Part shown: piece by piece, positions 23,931 through 35,619 of the stretch
Layout: every line of letters begins with the position of its first letter
Position numbering within the stretch: the first letter of the stretch is position 1
Assembly: GCA_011947345.1 (NCBI GenBank)
Contig: JAAVTG010000087.1
Span: 43,019-107,018 of the forward strand
DNA length: 64,000 nt
Origin: Phytophthora quininea
Taxonomy: Eukaryota; Oomycota; Peronosporomycetes; Peronosporales; Peronosporaceae
Reading direction: 5' to 3'
Notes under the pieces: generated by a model
Told to the model about the DNA's origin: nothing
What the model saw: the letters and a program-made list of their open reading frames with translations, nothing else
Databases searched by the model: none
Program-made: the position numbers and the translations under genes

Positions 23931-24912
23931 TATGGGCATCAAAGCGGATAATCGCTACACCACATCTCCATACGTCATCTACTGTCAGCAGCGCTACGAC
24001 CAAGTCGTAAACGACCTGTCCGAGGTGAAACAACGCGCTAGCGACTTCGAGACAGAGCTTGGTGACCGTGCGGAAGACTAAGAGAAGCTGAACGAGCTTC
24101 GCGAACGCTACTGAACGCTGAAGAGCTCGAAAGCCTAAGTCGTCAACAATTTTCAAGCCTGTGTCGACCGTCTCAAGGTGGAACTGGCTGGAGTCGCCGC
24201 GCATCGCGAAGCTGCATCGTCGTAGGTTGCCCAGAGAAGCGCCTAGCTACAGAAAACCTTGCATCTGGTGATCCGCGATCGCGACAGCGCCGTCAACACG
24301 ACTTGTCAACTCGAATAGCACTTGCAGGTAGTCGAAGCCCAGCAGAGAGTCGCCACCAACAGCATGACCCATCTGCAGCTACAGCACGACCGCTGTCTCG
24401 AAGAGCGTGACTGACTGATCCATCGCCCCGCCGCCGTTGAGAAGAGCTTGACGGCCCTTCAGACGGAGCGAGCGAAGCATCGAAACACCACCGAGAACCT
24501 TCCCGCCGCACGTACGTTTGTCAGCTCGAAGTTGCATTCTCACGTGTACCGCTTTGTCGCAGGCTCCGGCGCGGAGACTGTGCGATCGACGGTGGCTCGC
24601 CTTGAGTGTAAAGTCATGGCGCTGCATGTTCCATTTCAACAGCATGGAAATGAGATCAAGGTGTTGACGTCCAAGCTGGACTCAGTAGCGGCTGAGGCGA
24701 CAAAAATTCAAGAGCGCATCCAATCAATTGCAGATTGCTCTTGCAGAGCGCGACGGGATTCAAGACCTACTGAACAGCGTGCCTTTGCTCATATAGCCAC
24801 TCGCAGCTCCAGTGACCCCCGATACGCCGGCTGCAGACGAAGAGGATCCGCTGCCAATCAAGAAAATACGACCCCAGTCTCCCGCGCGCCTCTAGTTCAG
24901 CTACCACTGTAG
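23931..24912 (+). pseudogene. Coiled-coil gag of Gypsy family 2, broken
   Basis: It begins with an ATG at 23931 in a context shared with copy B (40499). It encodes a long, charged, coiled-coil-prone protein rich in Glu, Arg, Lys and Gln (VNDLSEVKQRASDFETEL, then further heptad-like segments to about 24750). Five or more in-frame stops interrupt it (for example near 24079 and 24113), while much of the frame is otherwise kept. Decayed gag is inferred from its position after LTR and leader. Confidence 0.5.
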
Positions 24913-26230
24913 TCGAATCGAGCTCCTACAGGGGCTCCTGTTGTAACCAAGTGCTTCCTTCCAACTGGAGCCACCGGCGCGTGGCTCCAGCTCAAACATG
25001 CACGAGTGGATTTGTCATTTATCGTCGGCGTGCTCTCATGGCGAGATTGCAATCCCCATTAGTCGAGCACCCGTAGTGGCACAATCAGCATCGAGTTGAT
25101 GATAATCGTCTACGGTGAAGCATGAATGTCAACATCGTATCATCAGACATTTTAGCGCCAATTCTTCTTCAAGTAAAATCTTGATGTCGTCGTTGGCACT
25201 TGCACATCGAAATTGACGTCGCGGGGCGTCAAAAACAGGGCCTTGCCGCTGAGCTGCTTAGCTCATGTGCAAGGTCCCGTTCTGCGTTGAAATCGCAGAG
25301 TAATGGTTAACCACAAAATGATCTCTTGCTCACTTTGTAGAATTTCTCAGTCTTGACCTCCCTCTAATACACACCTTTCCATCTACCAAATGTACGTTCT
25401 ACTGTCATTCTGGTGGTTGAATGCTTAAAGTTAAAGTCTTTCTTCTATTATGGATGGCAGATTTCGGAGACCACCACCACGCTGTGCAGCACCAACACAT
25501 CGTAATAGCTTCGAATTATCTCAATTGGAGCAGGCAAGTGAAAAAAACATCGTTAACTTTTATATTCTTCTATCGCAGTTTATCGACAGTAATCATGCTG
25601 CACGTTTTATCCACTCCTTATCACCCATAACTGTAGGTGAGTTGTCACTGCTTAGCTTGTTACTGATTGCTATGAGCTAGGCCACCATTTGCTAGATTGT
25701 TTGTGCCTGAAGTTGCTGTTAATTGGATCCGCTTTCTCAATGACTCCAGAGTGCGATTGGGCGCGTATACTAGAATGTTTGGCGGATCTTAGGATAGGGA
25801 TGGAGCAGCGTGAAGATCCTTGCTCTGCGTCCGATGTTGGGTCCAGATCCTCAGAGTATACTCAATTTCGTAAAAGTGGCAGCCCATCGTCTGTTGCTAG
25901 ATATACCGAAAACAAAATGTCTCACTATTCTGGTAATCACCAAATCGTTTGCTTTCTAGAAGTTTTTATCTTTGCCTTGGATGTGAATATAAGACAATGC
26001 TTGTATGTTAATAAAGTGTACGCACCAGCATTTTTTTATGTCTAGCAATATCGCCGAGATACTCCACAAATGAAGGTATCACGATACTAACGTTGATACT
26101 TGCTTCGGTTGCTGTAGCCATTATTGCAGATGCAGATGCAGAAAGCGGCACACCTGTTCATATACCATACAGAGTACACTCTGCGGTAGGACACAGAATA
26201 AACTAATCGGTACAATACAGATTATCGTTT
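24913..26230. other. Unassigned stretch
   Basis: The plus frames 25421-25680 and 25689-26045 are open for 69-118 codons but show no recognised domain. The second looks like decayed protein-coding sequence. Otherwise stop-rich. Confidence 0.35.
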
Positions 26231-26239
26231 CCGGGATAT

Positions 26240-27900
26240 GGCTACTACCAGCTGTACCAAAGAAGAATGAAGATGAAGACGACTACAGCTGTGTGGGTCT
26301 CTTGGACACTGACTATTTCATTGATGCCTTGCGCTCAGAGCGTCTGTTTGGGCCTGTTGTGTCGGACGACGTCAATACCAGGACTAAGTTGGTGACGAGT
26401 TGGTTCTTAACGACGATGACGGTGAGGACAGTGAAGAGGATACACTGGACGTACCCCTGACTCCTGTGGATTATGTGGGCGACGTGGAGTCACACGATAA
26501 CTTCGAGGATGACAGTGATGAGATCCAGCAGGACGACATGACCATGAGATGACTTTAGTGGGGTGTACTGAATCAGGATCATTGTGTGATCAAAAGGTAT
26601 TCTGTGCGATGTTTACCACAATCTAATTCTTTATGGTGCTGTATTTTGTGAGCAACTCTGCTGGGGCTGCGACGTATGGCAGGCGAGGAAAATCCTTGGA
26701 GTTTTTGATAAAGCATTTCGCCGTGGATTTCGTTGGAGGTCACGTGTGAGTTTTGATGAAGGCTCAATCCCAATCCGCAGCTAGTTCAACCCGATTCGTG
26801 TGTATAACAAGGACAAACCTCACAACTACAGAACCAAGGGCTGTAAGACATGCTGCGCTGAAACAGGGTTCCGCACAAGGTCCTCTAAAGAATAAGCTGC
26901 TCTGGGAGTTTCCTTTTGTATTCTGTATTACGCAGAATTGATTATTGATTGCTGGCGATAATGTCTTCTGCACTGTATTGTACAGAGTTTTGGTCTACCT
27001 TGGAGGCGAAGCAAACAAACGGAAGGCCAAAGGAAAGCTGTCACTCGCAACGTGGCGAAAGTGTTCGTCGGAATCTCGGGGTAGTGACTCTTAATCGCAG
27101 ACAACTTTTCTTCTTCGTGTGCGCTGACACTCAAGTTACGTGAGAAGAGGTTTTACTACATTGATACTCTACAAAGTGATCGTCTTGGATAGCCAAGCGC
27201 CCTCCCATTCGCGAAGAAGCCGGGTCCAAAGACATGCACCACGGGACCTATCGGATCACTCAAGCCGTGCAGCACCCTGGTTTTGTTGCGACAGCGTAGA
27301 TGTAATCCTCGCCGGTGTATTTGATAGCGGCTGGCCGCTCAACAAAGCTAACCGTAGAGACACGAAGAAATACGGCGACAGGATCTGTGGAGCTGGTGCC
27401 ACGCCCGCAGCTAGTAGCAGATTACCACGCTGGGATGGATGGTATGAACACGCACGATCAGTTGTGACATTTGAAGGGAACATGAAGCGGAAGAGTTCGC
27501 GACGGCACCGATACCTGCGACAACGCACCGATTCCGAAATAACACCTGTAAGAATAGATGCAAAGGCGCCTCGCGAGGAGACTGGCAGTACACTCACTCG
27601 CAGCCAAATTTAGCATACGGTGTGGGGGTGCAATAACCTGATTCCGATGCATATGCGGAAGAATTCCCGCTATCGCAAGCGCAAACATGAAGATTCTGAT
27701 TGCGAGGACGAGGAGGACGAGGAGTAGGACCGCAACATTGGCTATGTAGACGGAAGAGAAGACAGCAGTTAGGAAAGACACATTAACTAAATACCTTGTC
27801 CATTCTTACCATATTCATCTCGTTCTTACTAAAAGTTTCGACCGGTACTTCTCTCCGTCCTTCTAGTTGTCAAGAACTGGCCGAACGTTTGGTTCGCGAA
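26240..27900 (+). pseudogene. piggyBac-like transposase remnant (DDE_Tnp_1_7)
   Basis: Pieces in order on the plus strand are an acidic N-terminus with DTDYFIDALRSERLFGP (about 26270-26350), FNPIRVYNKDKPHNY and KGCKTCCAETG (26785-26860), then FWSTLEAKQTNGRPK (26990-27040), HGTYRI (27235) and PRPQLVADYHAGMDGMNTHD (27399-27458). The KDKPHNYG-like and Y-x-x-GM-x-x-x-D-x-x-D-Q blocks are hallmarks of piggyBac transposases. Frames shift and stops occur throughout, so it is inactive. Ends and the TTAA target sites were not located. Confidence 0.7.
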
Positions 27901-28341
27901 AACAGAGGGGACAGCAAGATACGTGTAGCTGGCGCACTTCTGGTGGAAGGAATCGCCATTACCGGGAACATATTGCGGCAGTTAATCGCAAATATAGCAA
28001 CCAACGGAAATCTTGAAATGTTTTGGTCATTTTTGTCTTGTTTCGCACTATCTTTATTACCTCGTCCGCGAGAGAGCTTACTACAAATAAATTGTGGCAA
28101 TATACTAGTACATACTTTATTCAACTGAAACCTTTATTCTGTATATCACAGAGTAAGAGCCCGCACTACATTGGTTAAGTGGCGAGGGCGCAATCAAGGA
28201 GGTGCTCTTGTGCAAGGACTGATTTGTACCCATGAAGAGGTGATATCTATGGCGGTGTGTATTAGAAATACGGCATTTTCAGACATCGGGAAAGATGTGA
28301 GGCGGTTGAGGATAGACAAACAAGGCTAGAGAAGCTATCAA
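27901..28341. other. Short unassigned stretch
   Basis: No gene recognised; AT-moderate sequence between the piggyBac remnant and an LTR. Confidence 0.35.
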
Positions 28342-28790
28342 TCAGAGTCGAATTTGCTTTGCGCACTTCTTTGCGGTACAGAAAGGTACATCATTTGCCC
28401 ACCCCACGCTGCTGCACGTCGCGAGCCCCGGGTAGTTTTGGCCGGTGTCACTCTCACCTCGCAATACCCCACTAAAGGAAGTGGCTACTCATAGGAGCAA
28501 GGACGAAGGATCTCGTCGACGCTGATCGAGACAAACCCCATTAAAGCTGACACTCCCATCGGACAGCACCCACACAGTTACCAAGGGCCCAGCGACTCGC
28601 CAGGTTGGTTCTCTTCACGTCAACAGGCGTCTCGAGATGGATGGAGTAGTAGAGCTAGCTCGCCAACTGGTAAACAAGGTGAGCACATCAGAATCTATCA
28701 CGGACGTTGGAGTACCCTCCTACGCTAGTTGGCAGTCTGGGAGGTGTTGGCGTTGGCAAGATTTTGATATATCCCGCTTCGCCATAAAGC
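28342..28790 (+). repeat. Solo LTR of Gypsy family 1
   Basis: Aligns end to end with the reverse complement of 21423-21879, from CAGAGTCGAATTTG to the block ending near CGCCATAAAG. No gag follows, so it is either a solo LTR or the end of a deleted copy. Confidence 0.7.
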
Positions 28791-29933
28791 TGTAGACGCA
28801 GTAGAAGCAGTGGTGCAGCAGCCACTGCTGACACTGTTGCAGTCCCGATCTATAGTCCGGAGGAGGGCTTTAATTTCGGATCCCTTCTGTTGAGGACATC
28901 AGATCCGGCAATGTTGATGAGGGGATTGGAGAACAGTCAATCGGCGGAGGGACCGGAGAACGAGCAACCACGGCTGACCGTGGTAAAGCTGACCAGTTCG
29001 CCGCGCCTGTTGATTATCCGGATACGTCTATTTCAGGATTTTGGGGTTGTGTGCTTATTCAGCACGATATTGAACTGCGGATGCCAAATCTTCTCAACAC
29101 CGTACCATCGCCACCCATGTCCGTGGAATTCCGCTTTCGTGCACTTTCCCATTTGAAATAATGAGTTCTTCTCTCGTCGAGGCGCATTACACCGAGACTG
29201 CGATCTGAGTAATCCTGAGAAGGTCTGATTACTGGAGAGAATATTTCCGTACTGACGGCGCTCATCCATGGAGGGTGCTTGAGAATTCCCTGTAATCACT
29301 GTCTACTTTAGCATTGAATGCTGGTGGATTTCTCGGACAGTTTATCGCCAAGTATCGCGCACATGAAGCTGAGAATATGCAGGCATATTGGAAGACGACA
29401 TATTTTCTTCTGATTTCAGCTCATGCACAGAAACCATGTTGATCTCAATATTTATAAGAAGGAACACAAGAACCAATTGGAAAACATGCTCCCTTCGCGA
29501 TCCAAGCTATGATCTCCGGTAAGTGCGAGATGGACCTTTCTAGACCCCTTTATCTTGCTTCTTTCAAAGCGCTCCGGCAAAGTCACGTGGTAACCCTGGA
29601 GAGAACGGCAAATCTCGCGGACGCCAACCTCGAGATTGATGAATCTGCGGGCTTCGCAGATGCTCTGGACGAATGCAGCTTGGACAGTGCTTGGTACAAC
29701 CACTATCCAGGTGTATCTTGGGCGCACTCTTCTCGGCAGATAGCAAGTTCGACCCAGTAGGAAGCCGATCTGATGTCGTCTTGTGAGCACCAAGCGATAC
29801 TTCGTTGTAGACGTACCGACGCGCCGGTGAGTCTTCATCATCGCTTTACGTGTCATGGCGCTGGGGTTTTACTTGATTTATGAAGAGGGGGTCTCGAGCG
29901 GTTTCAATCTTAGTCTTCTGAGTTTTTCCATTC
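28791..29933. other. Unassigned, with a possible Copia RNase H scrap
   Basis: Around 29640-29790 plus, the frame 29509-29760 and its continuation read GFADALDE, then VSWAHSSRQIASSTQ and EADLM, loosely like the RNase H end of a Copia polyprotein. Similarity is weak and without context. The rest shows nothing. Confidence 0.3.
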
Positions 29934-29936
29934 ACT

Positions 29937-29969
29937 TGGCGCCTTCCATAACTATTATTAAACCGTTTA
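29937..29969 (+). repeat. Left terminal inverted repeat
   Basis: Pairs with 35583-35615. The first bases GGCGCCTTCCATAAC differ from the right end at the G/A and at a few inner positions. Confidence 0.65.
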
Positions 29970-30300
29970 TGCAATCCTAATCCGATTATTAAAAGTCGCA
30001 TTAAACGACACTCATTAAACGGCTATTTCGACCGTTTATGTATTTAGTGCGATCTAACCGTTAGCGTTTTTATGGTTTATATTTATGTTTTATGGGGCCC
30101 TCATACTACAACTTCAACGCCTCGATTTGACAGCTGGTTTGAATATCCGATCTTGCAAGGGCGCGAAAACTCGCGCGCTTCAGGAGTCCTGTTCACTTTC
30201 GAATCCACCGCGCAGGAGATAAAATATCGACAGCGAGAAGCAGCAGCGTAAGCACTGTTCAGTTGTCTGTGGAGTCGAAAGCTAACGCTTTTGTGTCAGC

Positions 30301-31473
30301 ATGAATCGCGCCAGTTCCAACAAGAGGTTGCACGAGGACCGCATCGAAGGCTTCGATAACGAGCGCGCCACTAAGCGCAGCAGCCCTGTCAGCCCGTGCG
30401 ACCGCCCCTCCACTGCATAACATCTCAGCATGGGGACGACCGAATCGGGTGATGCTGAGGCGATGACATCTCCTGTTCGCATCCGAGTGCAACTTCAAGC
30501 TGAGCTTCTTCTCCAGCGACAGCGGTGTGACGAAGAGACCAAGATGCCCGACTCCGGCATGATTCATGATGCTGCCACCGCTACCGTGGCCAGCGCAACA
30601 CCAAGCTCCTATGCCCCGACCTATGCATCCTGTTCGACGCAGAGCGGGTATCCTTCCGACGGAACTAGACGTCTCTCTGCTGGCAACGAGACGAGGGCCG
30701 CCGATACTCCGCGCATCGATCCCGTCGACGACGTGGGCTCGGATCGGACGCTCAGGCAGTCATGTCCGGGCACTCCGTCGTGCCCCCAGTCTGAGAGAGA
30801 CGTTCACGCTGCGACTTCGGATAGATAGCTGCCCGCCGACTGGCCTGTTGAAGCGGACTTCAACGCCGCGCACCGCGATCTGTGCAACTGGCGATTTAAA
30901 GTTGTGCCAGGGAGTGAGGGACACTGTAGTGCGCTGACATGCAGCAACGCAAAGAATAACGGATTCTGCACTGCAACCAACTGCTCTTATGGTAATGACT
31001 GTGGGAAATCTCTTAAAGAGCGTCAGGAACTCATCCTCAGCCTCTGCACAGAGCCATCACAACACGGTGTCACAACCGCGAACTTCATTTCCTGTGGAGG
31101 GGTCATCGGAGAGTACTTTGGGCGGGTACTGAAGCTGCAGGATGTTGCTGGTCGCGCTGCTGAAGAGAATGGCCTTCGCATGCTGCTGGCCACCCCGTCT
31201 ATCGACGGGGCAACTGTCGCGATTGACGCGTTGTGGTGCGGTGGCATGATGTGATTTGTCAATCATCATTGCGATCCTAACCGCAGATTTCAAGAGGTCC
31301 AAGTCGGCTACCTTACTGTTGTGGCTGTCACCCTTGGAGATGTACTTGCTGGCGAGGAGATCACAGTATCCTACGGTGATCAGCTCTGATTTATTTGCCG
31401 CTGTGCATGGCGGGATGCCAGCACCGACACCTGCAGCACGTGTAGGTCGGAGTCACAACGACTTGCTCTATAG
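30301..31473 (+). pseudogene. SET-domain protein with four in-frame stops
   Basis: One frame runs from ATG 30301 to TAG 31471 (390 codons) with stops at 30418 (TAA), 30826 (TAG), 31252 (TGA) and 31387 (TGA) but no frameshift. The SET part (about residues 200-375) has CTATNCSYGNDCG before it, then GGVIGEYFGRV, the NHHCDPN block where SET enzymes bind cofactor, and AGEEITVSYGDQ. SET domains methylate lysines, often on histones. The stop at 31252 sits where Arg or another residue precedes FVNH, and that at 31387 where Trp is usual (L-W-F). All four stops can arise from C-to-T or G-to-A changes. Probably a dead cargo gene, unless suppressed. Confidence 0.75.
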
Positions 31474-31805
31474 CGAAGTGTGGTGCGTGCTACTTAAGAA
31501 TTGTAGGGAGTGAGGTTTGCTACAAATGTTAAGTAAATGGACTTGTGTTATTCCCAAATCTTACCAGAGAGGGGAAGAACATGGGGAGGATGAGCTACCA
31601 CCGTCTTCAGCTTTGGGTTTTCAGTACTAACGAGCGCGTGCTCCGTTTTGATTGCTGCTAAAGGGAGGGGAGTCGGATATCGCAACTACACGAAGCATGA
31701 GATCGTCTTGCTGTATCTCGTCGTCCAGCATGTAAAGCCAGTAGGCTCAAAGCAGTGGGCGCGTGCCAAGAAAGTATTTGACATGGCCCACCCGCGAACG
31801 CAGAT

Positions 31806-32402
31806 GTGGTGTAGCGGGATTTATCGATATCCGCTTCCACTGCGCCCAGACACCGACTAACGGAGGGGTACTCCGATATCCGTGGGGATGCTAAAGTGTG
31901 ATCACCTTGTGTACCCGTCGGCGGGCTGGATCTGCTCTTCAGGTGCTTCGAGGATGCTTGATCTGTCAAGATCGAACGTCTTGGCGGGACGTGGGAGGTC
32001 AGGAGCAGCGCGGGAATCTTCACTCTGCGTCCTTGAATATTTGCCAGACCAGTAATCGCTTGGATCTACTTGGATCTGGGGCCTGGATCTTGGATCCAGG
32101 TGGGGGTTGCCTTGAGGGTGTGTGGTCTTCCTTTTCCGTACTTGAGCGCTTCCAATAGCGTGATCTTGGGGGGTTGAGGGTCGATCGGTCGTCCTGGCCA
32201 AGTAGTAACTCCAGTAGACCTTGGATCTGCACTTGGTACTTGTGGATCTAGACTGCGAGTGGATCTGGCCAATATACTATCCAGATCACCCGAGCACTGC
32301 TTGATCCGCGGTGATTCCGACGTAGCTTGACTGGGCCAATGTAGTTCCCGTGGTCTTATGCGCTAAGAAGGGCACTTGTGGTGTACAAGGCAAATTCGAC
32401 TC
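31806..32402 (-). repeat. LTR of Gypsy family 1 with internal GATC-rich expansion
   Basis: Outer parts match 21423-21879. The middle is longer and packed with GGATCT/GGATCC units. No gag lies beside it, so it is treated as a solo LTR inserted into the Harbinger-like element. Confidence 0.6.
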
Positions 32403-32639
32403 TGTATTAAGCAAATTATGAGTGGATCCATGGAGATCCCATCCCCAAACCTATCATCTGCACCATTTCTATGCCTGCCGCTGGATGTTGTCACTTGATC
32501 AGTCCTCTGGTGTGCCAGATCCACGCCTGGAACCGCCTCGGTTGCAGATCCGGGCTGCCCACGTCTGGATCCACTGCTCCCGCGGTGTACCCATGTCTGA
32601 TCCGGGGATCTGAGTCCGGATCCGGCATGCTGGGCTCCC

Positions 32640-33325
32640 ATATCTCCCCATTTCCGGGAAAGCGCTTCACCACACAGACCGCGACATTGGGTCCCTTAAA
32701 CGCAAGTTTAGGGAGATCGCAGATACTCCGAGGCCTACGGGTAAGACCGAGGTCTCCTACACATTGCGCTGGCACAGAAGGTGCAAAAGGAGGTAGACGA
32801 GGACATTTCGGTGCGGACTTTGGACGATGGGCTAGACGACGAGAAGGAGGATACCTCCGACAGGCAGCCAAGGCCGTCGGACTCCAGGCCGACAAGACCA
32901 TCAAGGAGGTGAGGCGCGAGGAGAAGGAAAAGCGTGCGGCGAAGCCCTTGGAATCAGCAAGAGGATGAAGACGACGGCGGGAGCGCTGCCGATTCGGAAG
33001 ATTAGGAAGAGCTGGAGTCCGACCGTGAAGCATCGATCGCTTAAGAGCGTGAGGAGGATCATGCCTCCGCTTTTCCCCACGTGTCTGGTGTCATCCAAAT
33101 GTGCGACGGCGACATAATTGATATGGGTGTTGCAGCAGAATTGGGGCTATCCGACTCACCAGAAGGAGAAGACGAGCTCGAAGACAAAGGTACCGAAGTG
33201 GTTGCTGGTGTTTGTGGTGTTGGAGGTGGCGCGAATACCGGGAGTCGTCGGGCTGCTGGCGAGAAGACACCACGTCGTGCAAAACGAAGCAAGTCTGCCG
33301 AGCCGCCAACCCCGGCGAAACCCTA
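32640..33325 (+). pseudogene. Acidic/basic low-complexity ORF, broken
   Basis: Reading across one frame change and three stops gives a basic start, a long Asp/Glu/Arg-rich middle (EEDHASAFPHVSGV near 33060) and the open frame 33081-33326. That frame ends with a basic TPRRAKRSKSAEPP tail that looks like a nuclear localisation signal. Composition suggests a nuclear protein or transposon accessory ORF. No domain recognised. Confidence 0.3.
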
Positions 33326-33544
33326 GCAACTTTCCGGCTCGCCCGCATCACCTGGCCTTCGGGCACTCGACAACGAACTCTTGCGAAGCTCGCGGCCCTA
33401 CGGTAATCTCTGTTGCAATCCACTTAGGGCTTCAACGAAGGCAAAAACCTCAAGGTTCGAAAGATAAACATTATTATTAATATTGTCGAAACTAGCAGCT
33501 ACTTACGATTTAATCGTAGACGTATCGACCCTCAGATTCCGACG

Positions 33545-33966
33545 TACAAAACGGATTCTACAATGGTTGGCTTCACGGAGTGTTTGTGACCGGGACACTA
33601 TGCTTCGCGGCGGACAGTCTCATTGTGTGGGCTCGTCATAATTGTCCTAGAAGTTGGGACGACGCAGATAATTGCGTTGAATCTCGGCAGAATCTGCTCG
33701 ATCCTGAATTGTGCCTGAGCATAAGATTTGGTGTGGTGCCCGACAGTACCTTCCCGTGCTCCGGGGCAAATAACAGGCCGGATTCTCACCTCGCTTAAGG
33801 ATGGAGATCTGGATCGCCTTGTGCCGTCAGCTCGTGCTTCTCCGAAGCGATTGTCCGGTGCAATCACATCGATTCGGCAGGCAGCGGGATGGGGCATGGG
33901 ATCTGTCGAGAAAGTCTACAAGCGACTAGTTCTGCCGCTACCACCCGACAAAACCAGCACTCACTG
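33545..33966 (+). pseudogene. Harbinger (DDE_Tnp_4) transposase, C-terminal half
   Basis: The frame 33580-33798 and its lead-in from 33545 carry NGFYNGWLHGVFVTG, IVWARHNCPRSWDDAD and GVVPDSTFPCSG; the last contains the second catalytic Asp. After one frame change, 33728-33967 continues with GRILTSLKDGD, RQAAGWGMGSVEKVYKRL and LPLPP. Harbinger transposases have Glu in the RQAAEWGMG position; here it is Gly (codon GGA), so the active site is lost even if the frame were mended. No N-terminal half precedes it on this strand. Confidence 0.65.
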
Positions 33967-34139
33967 AGACTTGACAACATATTCCGCCTGTCGAATGATC
34001 GAGTTCGCTTGCTGGAAATTAGTCAGTTCCGTACCACGTATTTTTACGGAGTTGAAGACAGTTCGTAAGCAATTTCAATTGCTCGTGTTCACAGCCTAAT
34101 GAGTTCCTTGTGGCTAGAATGTTCTTACTTCTTGTGAAT

Positions 34140-34690
34140 GCCAGCGAACATGAGCCTCATCTGCTCGCGTTGGGTTTGGCCTCCTCTCGATCTAGCCGCA
34201 TGTGCTCTTCATAGCGACGGCGGCTCTCCTCGCGGTCCCTGTTCTACTTCTCCAGCCGCATCACCTCGAGCCAGTGTCGCTCCTAGCGTAATTGTTTGGC
34301 CTCGTCCCGCTCCCGCTGACGTTGCATTTCTGCGACAGCGGCCTCGTCGCGTCGAACACGGTCTCCCTATTCATGATCTTTGCGCTCTGCGGCCTCTCGA
34401 TCTTCGAGCTCTTCACGACGGCGCTTTTCGCCGGCGGCTATCTTCCTTTAGCTTCCTCCCTGAACATCAGCATCAGCTCCATCATCTCGCTTCGACGCGA
34501 GGATTCTTGCTTCTCCGCAATAGATAGGTTTCTTCCCAAACCCAACAGTTTGTGCAGTTCTAACACGTTTGGTTTTTGTATAAGTGCTATCCGCCAACTG
34601 TACAGCAGACCCGCCCAAAGATTTCTTCACCAGCTGCGCGATGTTGTCCCTGACCTCGCGAAGGTTCTGACCACCCAATCGCGCCGACAT
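34140..34690 (-). pseudogene. Arg/Glu-rich coiled-coil ORF, broken
   Basis: The minus strand begins with the open frame 34690-34448 (RDNIAQLVKKSLGG, then a basic segment). It continues in other frames with repeated RRREE/EDREA/RDEEA heptad-like units down to about 34150. This resembles the long charged helices of oomycete multicopy ORFs often found in transposons. No catalytic domain. Confidence 0.35.
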
Positions 34691-35156
34691 GGTCGACCTT
34701 TTGGGTTTGATTTTTGCTCTCGTTCATCCGCAGCGACCCTCGCAGGGTTACGCTTTAGCGGAGTTCGCGGCGGACTCGTCACGATATTACGACATGCGGG
34801 CCTGAACTGTTCAACTGACTGACAGGCTTTCATGCTGAGGTGGCTTCGCGTCATTCAGCACCCAGCTCATCGTCGACGGCGGGACACCGAAGAAGGAGCA
34901 CGCAGTGTGTGCGAAATGAGAATTGACATAAATACCAGCACGATACCAAGTGGCTGGTGGTTGAACTTAAGCCTTGGGGGCTTTCGGCCTGTAGCCAGAC
35001 AGGTGGTAGTACTGTGAAAAATGGCGCGGCAGCGCTCGAAACGAGGATCTACAGCAAAACAGTGCAGTTTTTGTGGCAGTATTGTAAGAAGTTTATGTGT
35101 CTACGGCGATCTTATCGGTCCAAGCTTGTGTAGTGCATGACGTTCTCGTTGGTCCC

Positions 35157-35429
35157 TCAACGCCAAAGCTTCATCCAGTCAGTGTCAAGTGGATCCGGCA
35201 GGCAGTCCACTGTCGCATAGTGCCGTAGACGATTCAACCGGCGCCGCTCGTGGCGGATCATTTCTTGATGCAGCCTCCTGCGAAGGTCCTTCAGATCCAC
35301 CTTCCCACGCTCGCACCAACAGCACTGCAGCCCCACGCATGGTGCGCTGTTCAGCGTCTGGGCATTTCGGATCTGGCGATCTTCGCGTCCCTCGAAGATA
35401 TCGTCGGTTACAAAAAATGTCCCATGCAT
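35157..35429 (-). pseudogene. Possible Harbinger transposase N-terminus
   Basis: The 90-codon frame has a helical, Arg-rich part and then LPDPLDTDWMKLW; after a stop comes GTNENVMHYTSLDR. A short acidic P-x-D-x-W-x-K-L block followed by N-x-x-S/T-x-x-R is how several Harbinger transposases begin. The strand is opposite to the C-terminal piece at 33545. Tentative. Confidence 0.4.
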
Positions 35430-35582
35430 AGAAACCTATCAACGACGTCTCATTGTCAAAACGAGACAGTTGTTGCCGGTCGGATAAAACGCGTTTATCA
35501 CGGTTTTGGTAGTGCATTTTTGGTAGCGGTGACGCTTGGACGATTTCATGTTCCCTAAACCTAGTACTAAACAGCCGGTCAT

Positions 35583-35615
35583 TAAACGGTTTAATGTTGG
35601 TTATGGAAGGTGCCC
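35583..35615 (-). repeat. Right terminal inverted repeat
   Basis: Partner of 29937-29969; followed directly by ACT (35616-35618). Confidence 0.65.
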
Positions 35616-35619
35616 ACTG

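Larger units (their letters stand above)
29937..35615. mobile_element. PIF/Harbinger-like element with TIRs and ACT duplication
   Basis: The ends are inverted repeats of about 33 bp. Left begins TGGCGCCTTCCATAAC, right (reverse complement) begins GGGCACCTTCCATAAC, and both continue to ATTAAACCGTTTA; about 28 of 33 positions match. ACT lies directly outside each end (29934-29936 and 35616-35618), the 3-bp duplication expected of Harbinger elements. Inside are a SET-domain ORF, a family 1 LTR, an acidic/basic frame, a Harbinger transposase piece on the plus strand and a possible transposase N-terminus on the minus strand. The opposed strands suggest internal rearrangement or nested copies. Confidence 0.65.
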
